64,000 nt of DNA from Bacillus sp. FJAT-29790 (GCF_019039215.1 NZ_JAHNZZ010000001.1:1464450-1528449); one strand, 5' to 3'; numbered from the stretch's first letter, positions 1 through 8,927 are shown. Notes: generated by a model from the sequence alone, not told the origin. Program-made: numbers and translations.

Positions 1-43
1 ATAAAATCACAATAATAAGGCACAATGTTTACGAAAACAGCCT
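1..43. repeat. Right end of a MITE-like repeat copy
   Basis: The first 43 bases match the right end of the roughly 230-bp repeat found in full at 57341-57570 and 61731-61960; shared parts are a cacaat/cacact stretch and the terminal ttacgaaaacagcct. The rest of this copy lies outside the window. It sits directly downstream of the MFS gene, which is transcribed towards it. Confidence 0.55.
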
Positions 44-51
44 ACCAAAAA

Positions 52-1374
52 TCAGAATTTTAATTCGATACGTTTTATTTTTCCAACAATGAAGATATAA
101 GATAATGCGCCCATTAATGCAACCACTCCGACATATAAGATCCCTCCTGTATAGGAACCGGTAGCGGTAACAATAAAACCGATGATCATCGGTGTAAGAA
201 TGCCAGCAACATTGCCAAAGAAACTAAATACTCCGCCTGCTACTCCCATTAATTCACGTGGTGCAACCTCAGCTAGCATTGCCCACGATGTATTCGACAT
301 CCCTTGTGCAAAAAAAGCAATCGACATAATCGCAATCACTAATGTTGCAGACGAAGTATAATTAGCTAGAACAATGCTGCTCGTAAGGAATAAACCGATA
401 ATAACAGGCATCTTCCGTGCTATATTGATGGATACTCCACGCCTAAGTAACCAGTCAGACCAAATTCCGCCAAAAAGCACACCGAAAAACGCTGCCATAT
501 AGGGGATTGAAGCAACAATTCCAACCTTCAGAAACGGCATACTTTTTTCTTCTGCCAAATAAGTAGGAAACCAGGTAAGGAAAAAGAACAGCGTAGATGC
601 AATCGAAAACTGACCAATACAAAGACCTAACAACTGTCTGTATTTTAATAATTCCAAAAAGTTGGACCATGTAATTTTCTTGCCTTCACTTACATGATCG
701 GCTAGACCTCCACCTTCACGAATATAATCAAGCTCTTCTTGATTCATTTTTTTATTATCTTTAGGATCTTGATAGATTTTAAACCAAGCTATCGAGAATA
801 CTAAACCGATTAACCCTGCAACGATAAATACGGAGCGCCAGCCAAAAGTCGTCATTAACCAAAAAAGCACCGGCGTTGCAAATGCTAATCCCATATACTG
901 ACCAGCTGAAAAAACACTTGATGCAAAGGCGCGTTCCCTCTGTGGAAACCAAGTTGCAGCAATTCGATTATTTGCCGGAAAAGCTGGGGACTCCGTAATC
1001 CCGAGAAGCAAACGAGAACCGAAAAGAAAGGCGAAGCCGTTCGCAAATGCCTGAAGTCCTGTAGCAATTGACCATGCGATCAAAGAGATTCCATATGTCA
1101 GCCTTGACCCAAATTTATCGACAATTAAACCTCCAGGAATTTGCATGGCCGCATATGTCCAGCTAAAGGCAGAAAAAATTAATCCAAGCAAGGCCGGACT
1201 TAAATCAAAATAAGATTGAATGGCTGGAGCAACAATCGAAATGCTTGCCCGATCCATATAATTAATAGCTGTAATGATAAATAATAGGAATAAAATTGTA
1301 TAGCGAACACGAGTTGGTTTTCTTGGCTGTTTTACTTGTTCAATGATCGCCAGTTGCTCTAGTTGTGCTCCCAT
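52..1374 (-). CDS. MFS transporter, anion:cation symporter (ACS) family
   Basis: Membrane carrier of 440 residues with about 12 hydrophobic segments, predicted to import an organic anion by proton symport. The first helix carries NYMDRASIS, and helix 4 carries GITESPAFPANN followed by ATWFP; both are typical of the hexuronate/tartrate/galactonate (ACS) branch of the major facilitator superfamily. The ATG follows a GGGAGGATAAGA ribosome binding site. It is the last gene of a minus-strand operon behind an HMG-CoA lyase-like enzyme, a CoA-transferase and a Zn-alcohol dehydrogenase, so it probably imports the substrate of that pathway. Family assignment is firm; substrate unknown. Confidence 0.9.
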   Translation of the reverse strand: MGAQLEQLAIIEQVKQPRKPTRVRYTILFLLFIITAINYMDRASISIVAPAIQSYFDLSPALLGLIFSAFSWTYAAMQIPGGLIVDKFGSRLTYGISLIAWSIATGLQAFANGFAFLFGSRLLLGITESPAFPANNRIAATWFPQRERAFASSVFSAGQYMGLAFATPVLFWLMTTFGWRSVFIVAGLIGLVFSIAWFKIYQDPKDNKKMNQEELDYIREGGGLADHVSEGKKITWSNFLELLKYRQLLGLCIGQFSIASTLFFFLTWFPTYLAEEKSMPFLKVGIVASIPYMAAFFGVLFGGIWSDWLLRRGVSINIARKMPVIIGLFLTSSIVLANYTSSATLVIAIMSIAFFAQGMSNTSWAMLAEVAPRELMGVAGGVFSFFGNVAGILTPMIIGFIVTATGSYTGGILYVGVVALMGALSYIFIVGKIKRIELKF

Positions 1375-1390
1375 TCTTATCCTCCCTTGG

Positions 1391-2341
1391 CTAGCTCTCT
1401 AATTTCACCTGAGACTTAGGCTTCATATGTAGCTGTGAGCATGGACCGGCTTGAAGCATATAGCTCCCTCCATCATGGCCAATGGTCTGCTTAACATCCT
1501 TTGCCACGTGAATAATCGATTCGAGGTCGATCCCTGTCTCAATCCCCATCTCAAATAATGCATGAACGAGATCCTCGGTTGCAATATTACCTGAAGCTCC
1601 CGGTGCATAAGGACACCCGCCTAATCCAGCTATGGAACTATCGAAATGAACGACTCCTTGTTGGAGTGCCGCCACAACGTTTGCTAATGCCATTCCCCGT
1701 GTATTATGAAGATGCATCGAAAAGGTCATATTTGGAAAGCGTTCTTTTAAATCACCTAACAAGCGGTAAACTTGTTTCGGATTGCCCATCCCAGTTGTAT
1801 CTGCTAATGACACTTCATTAATGCCCATCTGTGTGTAACGATCTAATATTAATTCGATTCGGCTTAACGGCACATCCCCTTCGTAAGGGCAGCCGAATGC
1901 GACTGAAATCGAGCCCCCGACTTTCACGCCTTTTATTTCGGCCAGCTCTGTAATCGATTCCAATTTATTTAGTGCGTCTTCTACGGTACTATTTGCATTT
2001 GAAAGACTATGAGAGTCAGTTGCCGAAAGCATTAGCTTTAATTTTTTTATGCCAGCATCAATTGCCCGCTCTGCTCCCTTTACATTTGGCACTAAAGCTC
2101 GAAAATACATTCCAGTTAAATCTTGAGATTTTCTCACTACCTCTTCTGCATCTTTTAACTGGGGAATGGCCCTTGGATGAACAAAGGATGTGATCTCCAT
2201 CGACTTTACGCCTGTTTTGGCAAGCTCTCTAATTATACGCAGCTTTTGTTCGGTAGGAATCCACTCCGGTTCAGCCTGAAATCCATCACGAGGAGCAACC
2301 TCGCAAATCGTTACTTTTGAAGGCAATAATAGTTCTGTCAT
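1391..2341 (-). CDS. Hydroxymethylglutaryl-CoA lyase family protein
   Basis: Lyase of the DRE-TIM metallolyase superfamily, 316 residues, full length. Family activity: retro-Claisen cleavage of 3-hydroxy-3-methylglutaryl-CoA to acetyl-CoA and acetoacetate. Visible residues are RDGFQ at 18-22 (metal and substrate), HLH at 210-212 (metal) and the GLGGCPYAPGASGN loop with the catalytic Cys at 243. The start codon directly follows the stop of the upstream CoA-transferase, with a GAGGGGAG site inside that gene, so the two are translationally linked. B. subtilis YngG is the nearest named relative, but there it sits in a leucine catabolism cluster. Here the partners are a class III CoA-transferase and an MFS carrier, so another branched hydroxyacyl-CoA could be the substrate. 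Confidence 0.88.
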   Translation of the reverse strand: MTELLLPSKVTICEVAPRDGFQAEPEWIPTEQKLRIIRELAKTGVKSMEITSFVHPRAIPQLKDAEEVVRKSQDLTGMYFRALVPNVKGAERAIDAGIKKLKLMLSATDSHSLSNANSTVEDALNKLESITELAEIKGVKVGGSISVAFGCPYEGDVPLSRIELILDRYTQMGINEVSLADTTGMGNPKQVYRLLGDLKERFPNMTFSMHLHNTRGMALANVVAALQQGVVHFDSSIAGLGGCPYAPGASGNIATEDLVHALFEMGIETGIDLESIIHVAKDVKQTIGHDGGSYMLQAGPCSQLHMKPKSQVKLES

Positions 2342-3544
2342 TTAGATGACTCCCCTCTCTTTTAGCGAAGCCAATTCTTCCGCTGATATGCCTAACCCGC
2401 CCAAAACTTCTTCATTATGTTCGCCTAATTCAGGCGCCCGGTGACGGATCGCCCCAGGTGTTTTCGAAAATTTCGGCACAACGCCTGGCACTTTGATTGT
2501 GCCTAACCTTGGATGTTCCACTTCAACAATGTTTTCTCTTGCTTTATATTGTGGATCATTAAAAATATCTTCAATTGTGTAGATCGGGCTTACAGGAACG
2601 CCAAATGAGTCCAACTTTTCTGTTAATTCTTTTTGAGTATAACCTTTTATCCAATTCGAGACAATAACCTGTACGTCTTGGTCATGTTTTAACCGTTCAG
2701 CATTCGTGTAATAGCGAGGATCTTCCAACATATCCGTACGCTGCATCGCTTCAGCTAATCGATTGAAGGTAGAATCTGTACTGCATACTAAAACAACAAA
2801 CTTGCCATCCTTTGTTTCATATGTACCAGCGGGACTCGAATGACCTGCTAGTCCTGGACTTCTTTCCCTTACGACCCCATTTTGATCATACTCAGCTACT
2901 AAAAACTCGAGCATACGGAAAATAGATTCATATAGGCCCATCTCTACCTCTTGTCCTTCTTCGTCAGTCGTTTCACGGTGATATAATGCGCTTACAGTCG
3001 CAAAGGCAACATAAACACCGGTAATATAGTCGAGTAACGAATAAGACGGACTGACTGGTGGACGATCGGCAAAACCTTGGATTGCTGTATGCCCGCTAAA
3101 TGCGGTACCTGGTGTGCCAAAGCCAGCTTTTTCTTTATATGGACCTGTTTGTCCATAACCTGAAACTCTAGTCATGATTAACTGCGGATTGATTTTCTTT
3201 AATTCTTCATATCCTAAACCCCATTTTTCCAGCGTACCCGGTCGGAAGTTCTCTATTAATATATCGACATTTTTGATTAATTTTAAAAAAATTGCTTTCC
3301 CTTCTGTTGTTCGAATATCGAGCGTGACGGATTTCTTGTTACGCGCGAGACCTGGCCATCTTAAAGCTTCTTTCCCTTTCCATGGTCCAACTGTACGCAA
3401 AGTATCGCCTTTTCCAGGCAATTCGATCTTCGTCACTTCAGCACCTAAATCCGCAAGTAGGGTTGCGCCAAAAGGAGCTGCAATCATTGTTGAAATGTCT
3501 AATATTTTTACCCCTGTTAGTGGTCCGAAGTTTAGCTTGGACAT
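2342..3544 (-). CDS. CaiB/BaiF family (class III) CoA-transferase
   Basis: Family III CoA-transferase of 400 residues that moves CoA between carboxylic acids through an aspartyl-CoA anhydride intermediate. The N-terminal Rossmann-like part has DLGAEVTKIELPGKGD near residues 31-46. The Asp in LLDYITGVY near residue 173 matches the family nucleophile. The enzyme would activate the imported acid to its CoA thioester for the downstream lyase-family enzyme. The ATG follows AAAGGAGTGGTGAACGT. It lies 47 bp after the dehydrogenase gene and abuts the lyase gene. The CoA donor and acceptor cannot be inferred. Confidence 0.9.
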   Translation of the reverse strand: MSKLNFGPLTGVKILDISTMIAAPFGATLLADLGAEVTKIELPGKGDTLRTVGPWKGKEALRWPGLARNKKSVTLDIRTTEGKAIFLKLIKNVDILIENFRPGTLEKWGLGYEELKKINPQLIMTRVSGYGQTGPYKEKAGFGTPGTAFSGHTAIQGFADRPPVSPSYSLLDYITGVYVAFATVSALYHRETTDEEGQEVEMGLYESIFRMLEFLVAEYDQNGVVRERSPGLAGHSSPAGTYETKDGKFVVLVCSTDSTFNRLAEAMQRTDMLEDPRYYTNAERLKHDQDVQVIVSNWIKGYTQKELTEKLDSFGVPVSPIYTIEDIFNDPQYKARENIVEVEHPRLGTIKVPGVVPKFSKTPGAIRHRAPELGEHNEEVLGGLGISAEELASLKERGVI

Positions 3545-3591
3545 ACGTTCACCACTCCTTTGAATGTTTTTTCACGCAATTATTTCTTAAA

Positions 3592-4584
3592 TTAAGCTCC
3601 CTTAAAATTTAATACAATTTTTCCATATCTCCCTGAGCAGGCATCCTCGTACGCCTGCGCGTAATCACGATAATGGAAGATTTTTGAAATAATTGGTTCG
3701 ACATTAAAATCCTGTTTGGATAAATAATCAATACTCTTTAAAAAATCGCCAGGCATGTTATAGATGATGGATCCGTAAATAGATATTTCTTTTCTGACCA
3801 CTTGGCTGACCGGGATCGAAGCTTCCCGCGCTAAACCGATAAGGAGCATTGTCCCGCCTGGCTTCACCAATTTAACTCCTTGCTCAAAAGAGGCCCGAAC
3901 ACCAGCAGCTTCGATGACAACATCGTACATTCCCTCATTAACCTCTTCCGAATTAGCTACTTGAATATTTCGATAATTCTCCTTAACCTTGTCAAGTTTC
4001 TCTTGATTAATATCGATTCCTGTTATTTGTGCTCCTAGGTAATTTGCTAGCGCGATTGCTAACAAGCCTTCTGTCCCACATCCAATGACAGCAATAGATG
4101 TCTCACTAGTAATGTTTACTTTTTCTAGCGCGTGGACAATCACCGATAAAGGTTCGATTAGAATGGCCTTTTCGTTCGCAAGGACATCTGGAACAGGTAT
4201 AACATATTTGGAAGAGATTATAAATTCTTCAGCAAATCCGCCATTCGCATTCACACCTAATGACTCTTTATTGGAACAAATATTCGTTTTCCCTTTTTGG
4301 CAAAACTCGCATTCTCCACAAAAAGAATTTGGCATGATCACAACCCTTAAACCTACTTCATATTGCACTTTTTCACCCGCTGCAACGATCGTTCCGATCA
4401 ATTCATGGCCGGGCTGAACCGGGTAAATGGCATGTGGTAAATCGCCTCTATACACACTTAAGTCCGAACCGCAAATTCCTCCATAGATTAATTTAATTTT
4501 TACCTCGTCCTCTTTAAGTGGCATGGCCGACGAAATTTCTCTTAATTCTAATTCACCTGGTTTCTTCAAATATAACCCCAACAT
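3592..4584 (-). CDS. Zinc-dependent alcohol dehydrogenase (sorbitol/threonine dehydrogenase type)
   Basis: Medium-chain dehydrogenase of 330 residues. Catalytic zinc ligands are Cys38 (GGICGSD) and His60-Glu61 (GHELIG), plus a Glu near 144 (EPLSV). Structural zinc ligands are Cys89, Cys92, Cys95 and Cys103. The nucleotide fold is marked by VIGCGTEGLLA. It should oxidise a secondary alcohol with NAD(P). It is the first gene of the minus-strand operon; its start follows GGAGGAAATAGG, and two operator-like palindromes lie 40-72 bp upstream. The presence of a polyol-type dehydrogenase suggests the substrate, or a precursor, carries a hydroxyl group. Substrate unknown. Confidence 0.88.
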   Translation of the reverse strand: MLGLYLKKPGELELREISSAMPLKEDEVKIKLIYGGICGSDLSVYRGDLPHAIYPVQPGHELIGTIVAAGEKVQYEVGLRVVIMPNSFCGECEFCQKGKTNICSNKESLGVNANGGFAEEFIISSKYVIPVPDVLANEKAILIEPLSVIVHALEKVNITSETSIAVIGCGTEGLLAIALANYLGAQITGIDINQEKLDKVKENYRNIQVANSEEVNEGMYDVVIEAAGVRASFEQGVKLVKPGGTMLLIGLAREASIPVSQVVRKEISIYGSIIYNMPGDFLKSIDYLSKQDFNVEPIISKIFHYRDYAQAYEDACSGRYGKIVLNFKGA

Positions 4585-4623
4585 CCTATTTCCTCCATGA
4601 TGTACTTACGTTTTCTATTTTAA

Positions 4624-4637
4624 TTAGATCGGTCAAA
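4624..4637. promoter_or_regulatory. Degenerate second LacI-type operator
   Basis: TTAGATCGGTCAAA matches 12 of 14 bases of the perfect palindrome 19 bp away (4643-4656). A tandem pair before the first gene of the operon is a common arrangement for LacI-family repressors. Binding is inferred, not shown. Confidence 0.5.
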
Positions 4638-4642
4638 AACTA

Positions 4643-4656
4643 TTAGATCGATCTAA
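4643..4656. promoter_or_regulatory. Perfect 14-bp palindrome, probable LacI-family operator
   Basis: TTAGATCGATCTAA is a perfect palindrome with the central CG usual for LacI-family operators. The identical sequence occurs at 6011-6024 upstream of the adjacent LacI-type gene. The site is about 60 bp upstream of the dehydrogenase start codon, where it could block transcription of the operon. Confidence 0.75.
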
Positions 4657-4704
4657 GTAACCGCTGTCATAAGTACGTAAAATTGCAAAGCTATTCGATT
4701 TACA

Positions 4705-4763
4705 TTAGAGAGAGGCCTCCACGTAAAAATGTCCATTTACACCATTTCTGGGCCACTCTCTAG
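4705..4763 (-). terminator. Long hairpin downstream of the LacI-type gene
   Basis: The arms TTAGAGAGAGGCC and GGCCACTCTCTAG form an imperfect stem with a long loop, 66 bp past the regulator stop codon. There is no clear U tract, so function as a terminator is uncertain. Confidence 0.3.
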
Positions 4764-4828
4764 TCTATTTGGGTAATCATTTCCTTGTTTCGTAGTTTAT
4801 TAGAATAATATTACGAATACTTAAGGAG

Positions 4829-5842
4829 TTAAGTGCTTTTTCGAACAACAAGTTCAGGCTGTAAAATAATCCGACGCTGTTCGCGGTCATTATCGACGAT
4901 TCGTTCATGCAGGAGCTTGGCTGCCTGTTTACCAATTTCTTCTGGAAATGAAGAAACCGTTGTTAATGGCGGTGTATAGATCGCTGATTCCTCCACATTA
5001 TCAAAACCGACGATCGCCATATCTTGACCTGGTTCTAATCCGGCATCTCTTAAGCCCTGCAACACACCTTTAGCCACGAAATCGTTAAAACAATAAGCAG
5101 CTGTTGGCGGGTTCGGATGACGCAGTACTTCATGGATTGCCCGAATTCCGCCTTCGCGGGATACGGCGGCTTCAATCACTAGTGACTCATCAACCTCTAA
5201 CCTCGCTTTTTGAAGAGCCGTACAATATCCTTGTTTACGCTCCCTCCAAGCGGATGATTCAGAAGAACCGCCCAAAAATGCAATTCTACGATGCCCTTTT
5301 TCTATTAAATGGTCAACAGCTAATTGAGAACCCCCGATATAATCGATCCCCACATAGTCCAAGTTTAGTTCCTCTATTTCTCTAACAGCTAACACAATTG
5401 GAATATTTAAATTTTCGATTCGCTCAATCGTTTCTTTTGAACTGCCGGACACGGGACATAATATGACTCCCCCAACCCGATGCTCCAACATAGTTGAAAG
5501 AAGTTGATCTTGCTTCCGATCTAAATCAAAAGTTGTCCCTAAGAAAACGGTATATCCTTGCTCTTCTAGAGCATAATGGACACCTGTAAGCAAATCAGAG
5601 TAAAAATGGTTTGCTATGTCAGTAATAATTAATCCGACAGTAGATGATTTCTGTGAGCGCAAGTTGGCGGCAACGCGATCATACACATAGCCTAACTCTT
5701 TCATAGATTGTAAAACTTTGTTTCGAGTTTTTTCGGAAATACTCGGACTATTCCGCACGATCAGTGAAGCTGTAGCACGCGAAACGCCTGCATGCTTCGC
5801 GACATCTTGTAACGTAACACGAGTACTTTTATTTTGCTTCAT
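4829..5842 (-). CDS. LacI-family transcriptional regulator
   Basis: DNA-binding repressor or activator of 337 residues. The N-terminal helix-turn-helix reads TLQDVAKHAGVSRATASL (residues 9-26), followed by the hinge and a periplasmic-binding-protein-like sensor domain (VGLIITDIANHFYSDLL onward). The reading frame extends 32 codons further upstream, but the start chosen is the ATG of MKQNKSTRV because GGTGGGGG lies just before it and the helix-turn-helix then sits at the usual distance from the N-terminus. The same palindrome lies upstream of this gene and of the adjacent catabolic operon, which suggests it controls both. The effector is unknown; sugars, sugar acids or other pathway intermediates are typical for the family. 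Confidence 0.9.
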   Translation of the reverse strand: MKQNKSTRVTLQDVAKHAGVSRATASLIVRNSPSISEKTRNKVLQSMKELGYVYDRVAANLRSQKSSTVGLIITDIANHFYSDLLTGVHYALEEQGYTVFLGTTFDLDRKQDQLLSTMLEHRVGGVILCPVSGSSKETIERIENLNIPIVLAVREIEELNLDYVGIDYIGGSQLAVDHLIEKGHRRIAFLGGSSESSAWRERKQGYCTALQKARLEVDESLVIEAAVSREGGIRAIHEVLRHPNPPTAAYCFNDFVAKGVLQGLRDAGLEPGQDMAIVGFDNVEESAIYTPPLTTVSSFPEEIGKQAAKLLHERIVDNDREQRRIILQPELVVRKST

Positions 5843-6010
5843 CTCAAAATCCCCCACCATTTTAAAGCTGATATGATATTTTTTAATGTATTTGTTTATC
5901 CGTAGCTTTATTATGGTAGCTTTATATACTGATGTCAAATACCATTCCCATTAATAGGGAAATTTTAAAAAAGAATATGACAATGCAGAATTGAGATTGG
6001 ATAAGTTTTA

Positions 6011-6024
6011 TTAGATCGATCTAA
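6011..6024. promoter_or_regulatory. Perfect palindrome upstream of the LacI-type gene (autoregulatory operator)
   Basis: TTAGATCGATCTAA is identical to 4643-4656. It lies about 170 bp upstream of the chosen start of the LacI-type gene, consistent with autoregulation. The remainder of the 576-bp gap 5843-6418 holds a hairpin at 6234-6262, the sdaAA terminator and AT-rich sequence with no supported gene. Confidence 0.7.
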
Positions 6025-6233
6025 CTCTTAAAATTAGTCTACTTTATTTCCTTTGAATTATCAATCTATTTTTAATATTATTTTTATCACTTGTTTTAGC
6101 TTTTGGCGTATTAATCGCAATACTATCTCAAGGCAAAAAGAAATAGACCTCCCTTGAGACCTAACTAGCCTTAAAGATGGTCTATCGCAAACCTTTCGAG
6201 CCAATCATTGTAAAGTGGACGACAATTGCACGT

Positions 6234-6262
6234 GACCGTGGATGTTACCAGCAGTCACGGTC
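6234..6262. other. Hairpin in a gene-free interval
   Basis: GACCGTG and CACGGTC form a 7-bp GC-rich stem with a 15-base loop. No gene on either strand ends just before it and no U tract follows. Function unknown. Confidence 0.35.
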
Positions 6263-6373
6263 CCTTATTATTATAAATTTTTACACCATTCTTTCTAAAA
6301 TTAAGCGATTCGTAGATTTCTTATCCAATCATGAATTCTGCACTCGCTTAACGTAATTGATCTTTCTAAATAG

Positions 6374-6414
6374 AAAAAAACAAACCCCTAAATCCACTAA
6401 TGAATCCGGGGTTT
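6374..6414 (-). terminator. Rho-independent terminator of the sdaA operon
   Basis: On the minus strand AAACCCC pairs with GGGGTTT and is followed by a run of T (complement of 6374-6380). It begins 5 bp after the sdaAA stop codon. Confidence 0.8.
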
Positions 6415-6418
6415 TTAG

Positions 6419-7300
6419 TTATTTATTTGTTTTTCCAAAAATCTCCGCTTCAAGTCTTCTTCCTGTAGGTGTAGCAGCCAGACCGCCTTCTGCTGTTTCT
6501 CGTAAAGCTGACGGCATGGATTGGCCGATTAAAAACATCGCATTGATTACTTCATCGCATGGAATCCGGCTCTTTATTCCAGCGAGGGCCATATCGGCCG
6601 CTGTCATCGCGTTGGACGCACCCATTGCATTCCGTTTTACACATGGAACTTCAACTAACCCAGCAACAGGATCACAAACAAGTCCGAGCATATTTTTCAA
6701 TGTAATAGCCATCGCTTCCGCTGCTTGACTTGGTGTTCCGCCTGCAAGCTCAACAATTGATGCTGCTGCCATTCCGCTCGCGGACCCAACCTCTGCTTGA
6801 CATCCGCCCGCAGCGCCAGAAATCGAAGCATTGTTCGCAACAACAAACCCAAAGGCTGCTGATGTGAACAAGAACTCGATCATTTCCATCCGCGTTGGGT
6901 TTAATACTTCCTTAACAGCAAATAATGTGCCAGGTACAACGCCTGCAGATCCTGCAGTTGGCGTTGCACAAATCGTACCCATCGCTGCGTTTACTTCATT
7001 TGTTGCTACTGCTTTACTAACTGCATCAAGCAGGATGTTTCCTGATAATGATTTACCGCTTTTAATATATTTTTGAAGTAGGACTGCATCCCCGCCCGTT
7101 AAGCCGGAGACGGAAGTCACGCCGTTTAGCCCGCGTTCCACAGCTTGTTCCATGATTGTTAAATTAAAATCCATTTTAGCTATTATCTCGTCTCTAGATA
7201 AACCTGTCACTTCGATTTCTTGCTGAATCATTATTTCTGCTATTTTCACTTGCTTGCTTTCTGCAAGTGCCACAAGTTCAGCTACATTTCTAAACAACAA
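6419..7300 (-). CDS. sdaAA: L-serine dehydratase, iron-sulfur-dependent, alpha subunit
   Basis: Catalytic subunit of the two-subunit [4Fe-4S] L-serine deaminase, which converts L-serine to pyruvate and ammonia. 293 residues, close to the usual Bacillus length. Conserved cysteines for the cluster are seen in GTICATPTAG, SGAAGGCQAEVGSASG and GLVCDPVAGLVEVPC. It follows the beta-subunit gene after a 90-bp gap in the same direction and ends at a strong terminator. The neighbouring YheO-type regulator suggests control by an amino acid signal. Confidence 0.95.
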   Translation of the reverse strand: MLFRNVAELVALAESKQVKIAEIMIQQEIEVTGLSRDEIIAKMDFNLTIMEQAVERGLNGVTSVSGLTGGDAVLLQKYIKSGKSLSGNILLDAVSKAVATNEVNAAMGTICATPTAGSAGVVPGTLFAVKEVLNPTRMEMIEFLFTSAAFGFVVANNASISGAAGGCQAEVGSASGMAAASIVELAGGTPSQAAEAMAITLKNMLGLVCDPVAGLVEVPCVKRNAMGASNAMTAADMALAGIKSRIPCDEVINAMFLIGQSMPSALRETAEGGLAATPTGRRLEAEIFGKTNK

Positions 7301-7390
7301 TTTAATCCCTCCTGGTGCTAAGCTTCTTTTATGATAAGATATGCCAGAATAATTTATTTGAGTAAGTGAGATGTCTATCCAACACTTTAC

Positions 7391-8053
7391 TTATTCGACC
7401 ATTCGAATAATCTGAGTGACATTTGGAAGCTTTTCAATCTCGGCAATCACATTTTGGTCGATTTTCTGATCAACTTCAATGACCATCAATGCCATTTGAC
7501 CTTTTTCTTTTCGCGAAACTTCCATATGGCCAATATTGATTTCATATTTGGCAAAAATATTTGTAACGGCAGAAATCACTCCGAACTGGTCATTATGCAC
7601 AACCAAGATTGCCGGGTGCTCGCCTGATAATTTTAATTTAAACGAATTAAGCTCCGTAATTTCAATCGTACCGCCGCCAATCGAAATCCCGACAACTTCT
7701 AATTCCTTTTTATCATCGTAAATGTTAATTCTAACCGTATTTGGATGGTCAGTGACCGTATTTTCGATTGTAAATATAATTTCCATTCCTGCATCTTCTG
7801 CCAACTTGAGTGAAGATGGGATGCGCTCATCATACGTATCAAAATCCAAAAGGCCTCCAACAATCGCGACATCCGTTCCATGGCCTTTATACGTCTTAGC
7901 AAACGAGCCATATAAGGAGATAACTGCTTTTTTAGGCTGACTTCCAAATAGAGTTCTGGCAACCCGGCCAATCCGAGCAGCACCTGCCGTATGGGAACTA
8001 GAAGGTCCAATCATCACTGGACCGATAATATCAAATGCAGATCTATATTTCAT
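7391..8053 (-). CDS. sdaAB: L-serine dehydratase, iron-sulfur-dependent, beta subunit
   Basis: Beta subunit of the iron-sulfur serine deaminase, 220 residues. The N-terminal domain carries IGPSSSHTAGAARIGR, and an ACT domain occupies roughly residues 147-220 (ILVVHNDQFGVISAVTNIF onward), suggesting regulation by an amino acid. The open frame extends 58 codons upstream, but MKYRSAFDIIGP is preceded by AAAGGGG 8 bp before its ATG and gives the standard family length, so that start was chosen. It is co-directional with sdaAA. Confidence 0.95.
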   Translation of the reverse strand: MKYRSAFDIIGPVMIGPSSSHTAGAARIGRVARTLFGSQPKKAVISLYGSFAKTYKGHGTDVAIVGGLLDFDTYDERIPSSLKLAEDAGMEIIFTIENTVTDHPNTVRINIYDDKKELEVVGISIGGGTIEITELNSFKLKLSGEHPAILVVHNDQFGVISAVTNIFAKYEINIGHMEVSRKEKGQMALMVIEVDQKIDQNVIAEIEKLPNVTQIIRMVE

Positions 8054-8252
8054 GTTATTAACCCCTTTAATATTTTCATAAACACCTTGATAATATGGGA
8101 AAAACAATAAAAAATGAGTGCTTTTTAGAAAATAACTATAGTAAAAATATTTTCGGCACACGAGATTCAGAAAGGAAATGGATCCACATTCGCACGTATT
8201 TTTATCAAAAACATTAAACTGAGACACTTAATATTTATAGTGCTTTTTATGA

Positions 8253-8927
8253 CTATTTCCGTTCAACCAGTTCTTCTGTCTGAAACTCGTTGATTGTGCG
8301 GATTTTTTGCAAATAATTGTATATGGTAAACTTAGAGACACCTAGCACAGAAGCAACATAATCAGTCGCTCCTTTTATGAGAAAAGTTCCTTTTTCCTCA
8401 AGCTGGCGAACACATTCGACCTTTTCTTCCAGACTCATTATGGATGGTGCTTTCTTAAAGCCATTCAATACTTGGTCGACCATTTCCTGCGTTATATCTT
8501 GTACAGATGTAAAAAAGCTTTCTGATTTTGTTCCTTGATCATCGAAGTTAATAAACTCTTCAATCTCCCCGCCAAATTGCATTAATAGACTTATATCATA
8601 ATTTATGCATAATGCACCAATCGCGTTGCCTTTATCGTCTCGAATAAAAATATTTGCCGCTTTGATGATGTTCCCTTTTTTGGACTGCGTCTTATAAATT
8701 GGAATATCTTCAATATGCTTCTTCTTTTTCGCCAATTCATTGAGCACTAGGTCCGTAATCGGTGAACCGATTTCTCTTCCTGTCACACTTCCGGCAATAT
8801 GGATAAGTGATTTCTTCAAGTCTGCGAAATCGTGCACAGCTACTTCACACCTGGACCCGAACATTTTGACGAGCATATCGGCCGTGCGAATCGCTAAGTC
8901 AAATATCGGCTGATGAAGACTCTTCAA
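8253..8927 (-). CDS. YheO-type PAS and helix-turn-helix transcriptional regulator
   Basis: Regulator of about 224 residues with an N-terminal YheO-like PAS domain (LHQPIFDLAIRTADMLVKMF to about residue 115) and a C-terminal DauR/HTH_22-type helix-turn-helix (GATDYVASVLGVSKFTIYNY). Relatives control amino acid catabolism, such as DauR for D-arginine. The frame opens at a TTG six codons earlier, but GAGGGGTG lies 8 bp before the internal TTG at 8925-8927, which was therefore preferred. It lies 199 bp upstream of sdaAB on the same strand and is a reasonable candidate to regulate serine deamination; this is inference from position. Confidence 0.85.
   Translation of the reverse strand: MKSLHQPIFDLAIRTADMLVKMFGSRCEVAVHDFADLKKSLIHIAGSVTGREIGSPITDLVLNELAKKKKHIEDIPIYKTQSKKGNIIKAANIFIRDDKGNAIGALCINYDISLLMQFGGEIEEFINFDDQGTKSESFFTSVQDITQEMVDQVLNGFKKAPSIMSLEEKVECVRQLEEKGTFLIKGATDYVASVLGVSKFTIYNYLQKIRTINEFQTEELVERK

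Noticed and set aside
6057-6146. Short hydrophobic frame ending in QGKKK, like the end of a small membrane protein
   Set aside because: No ATG, GTG or TTG start and no ribosome binding site; a stop codon lies directly before it.
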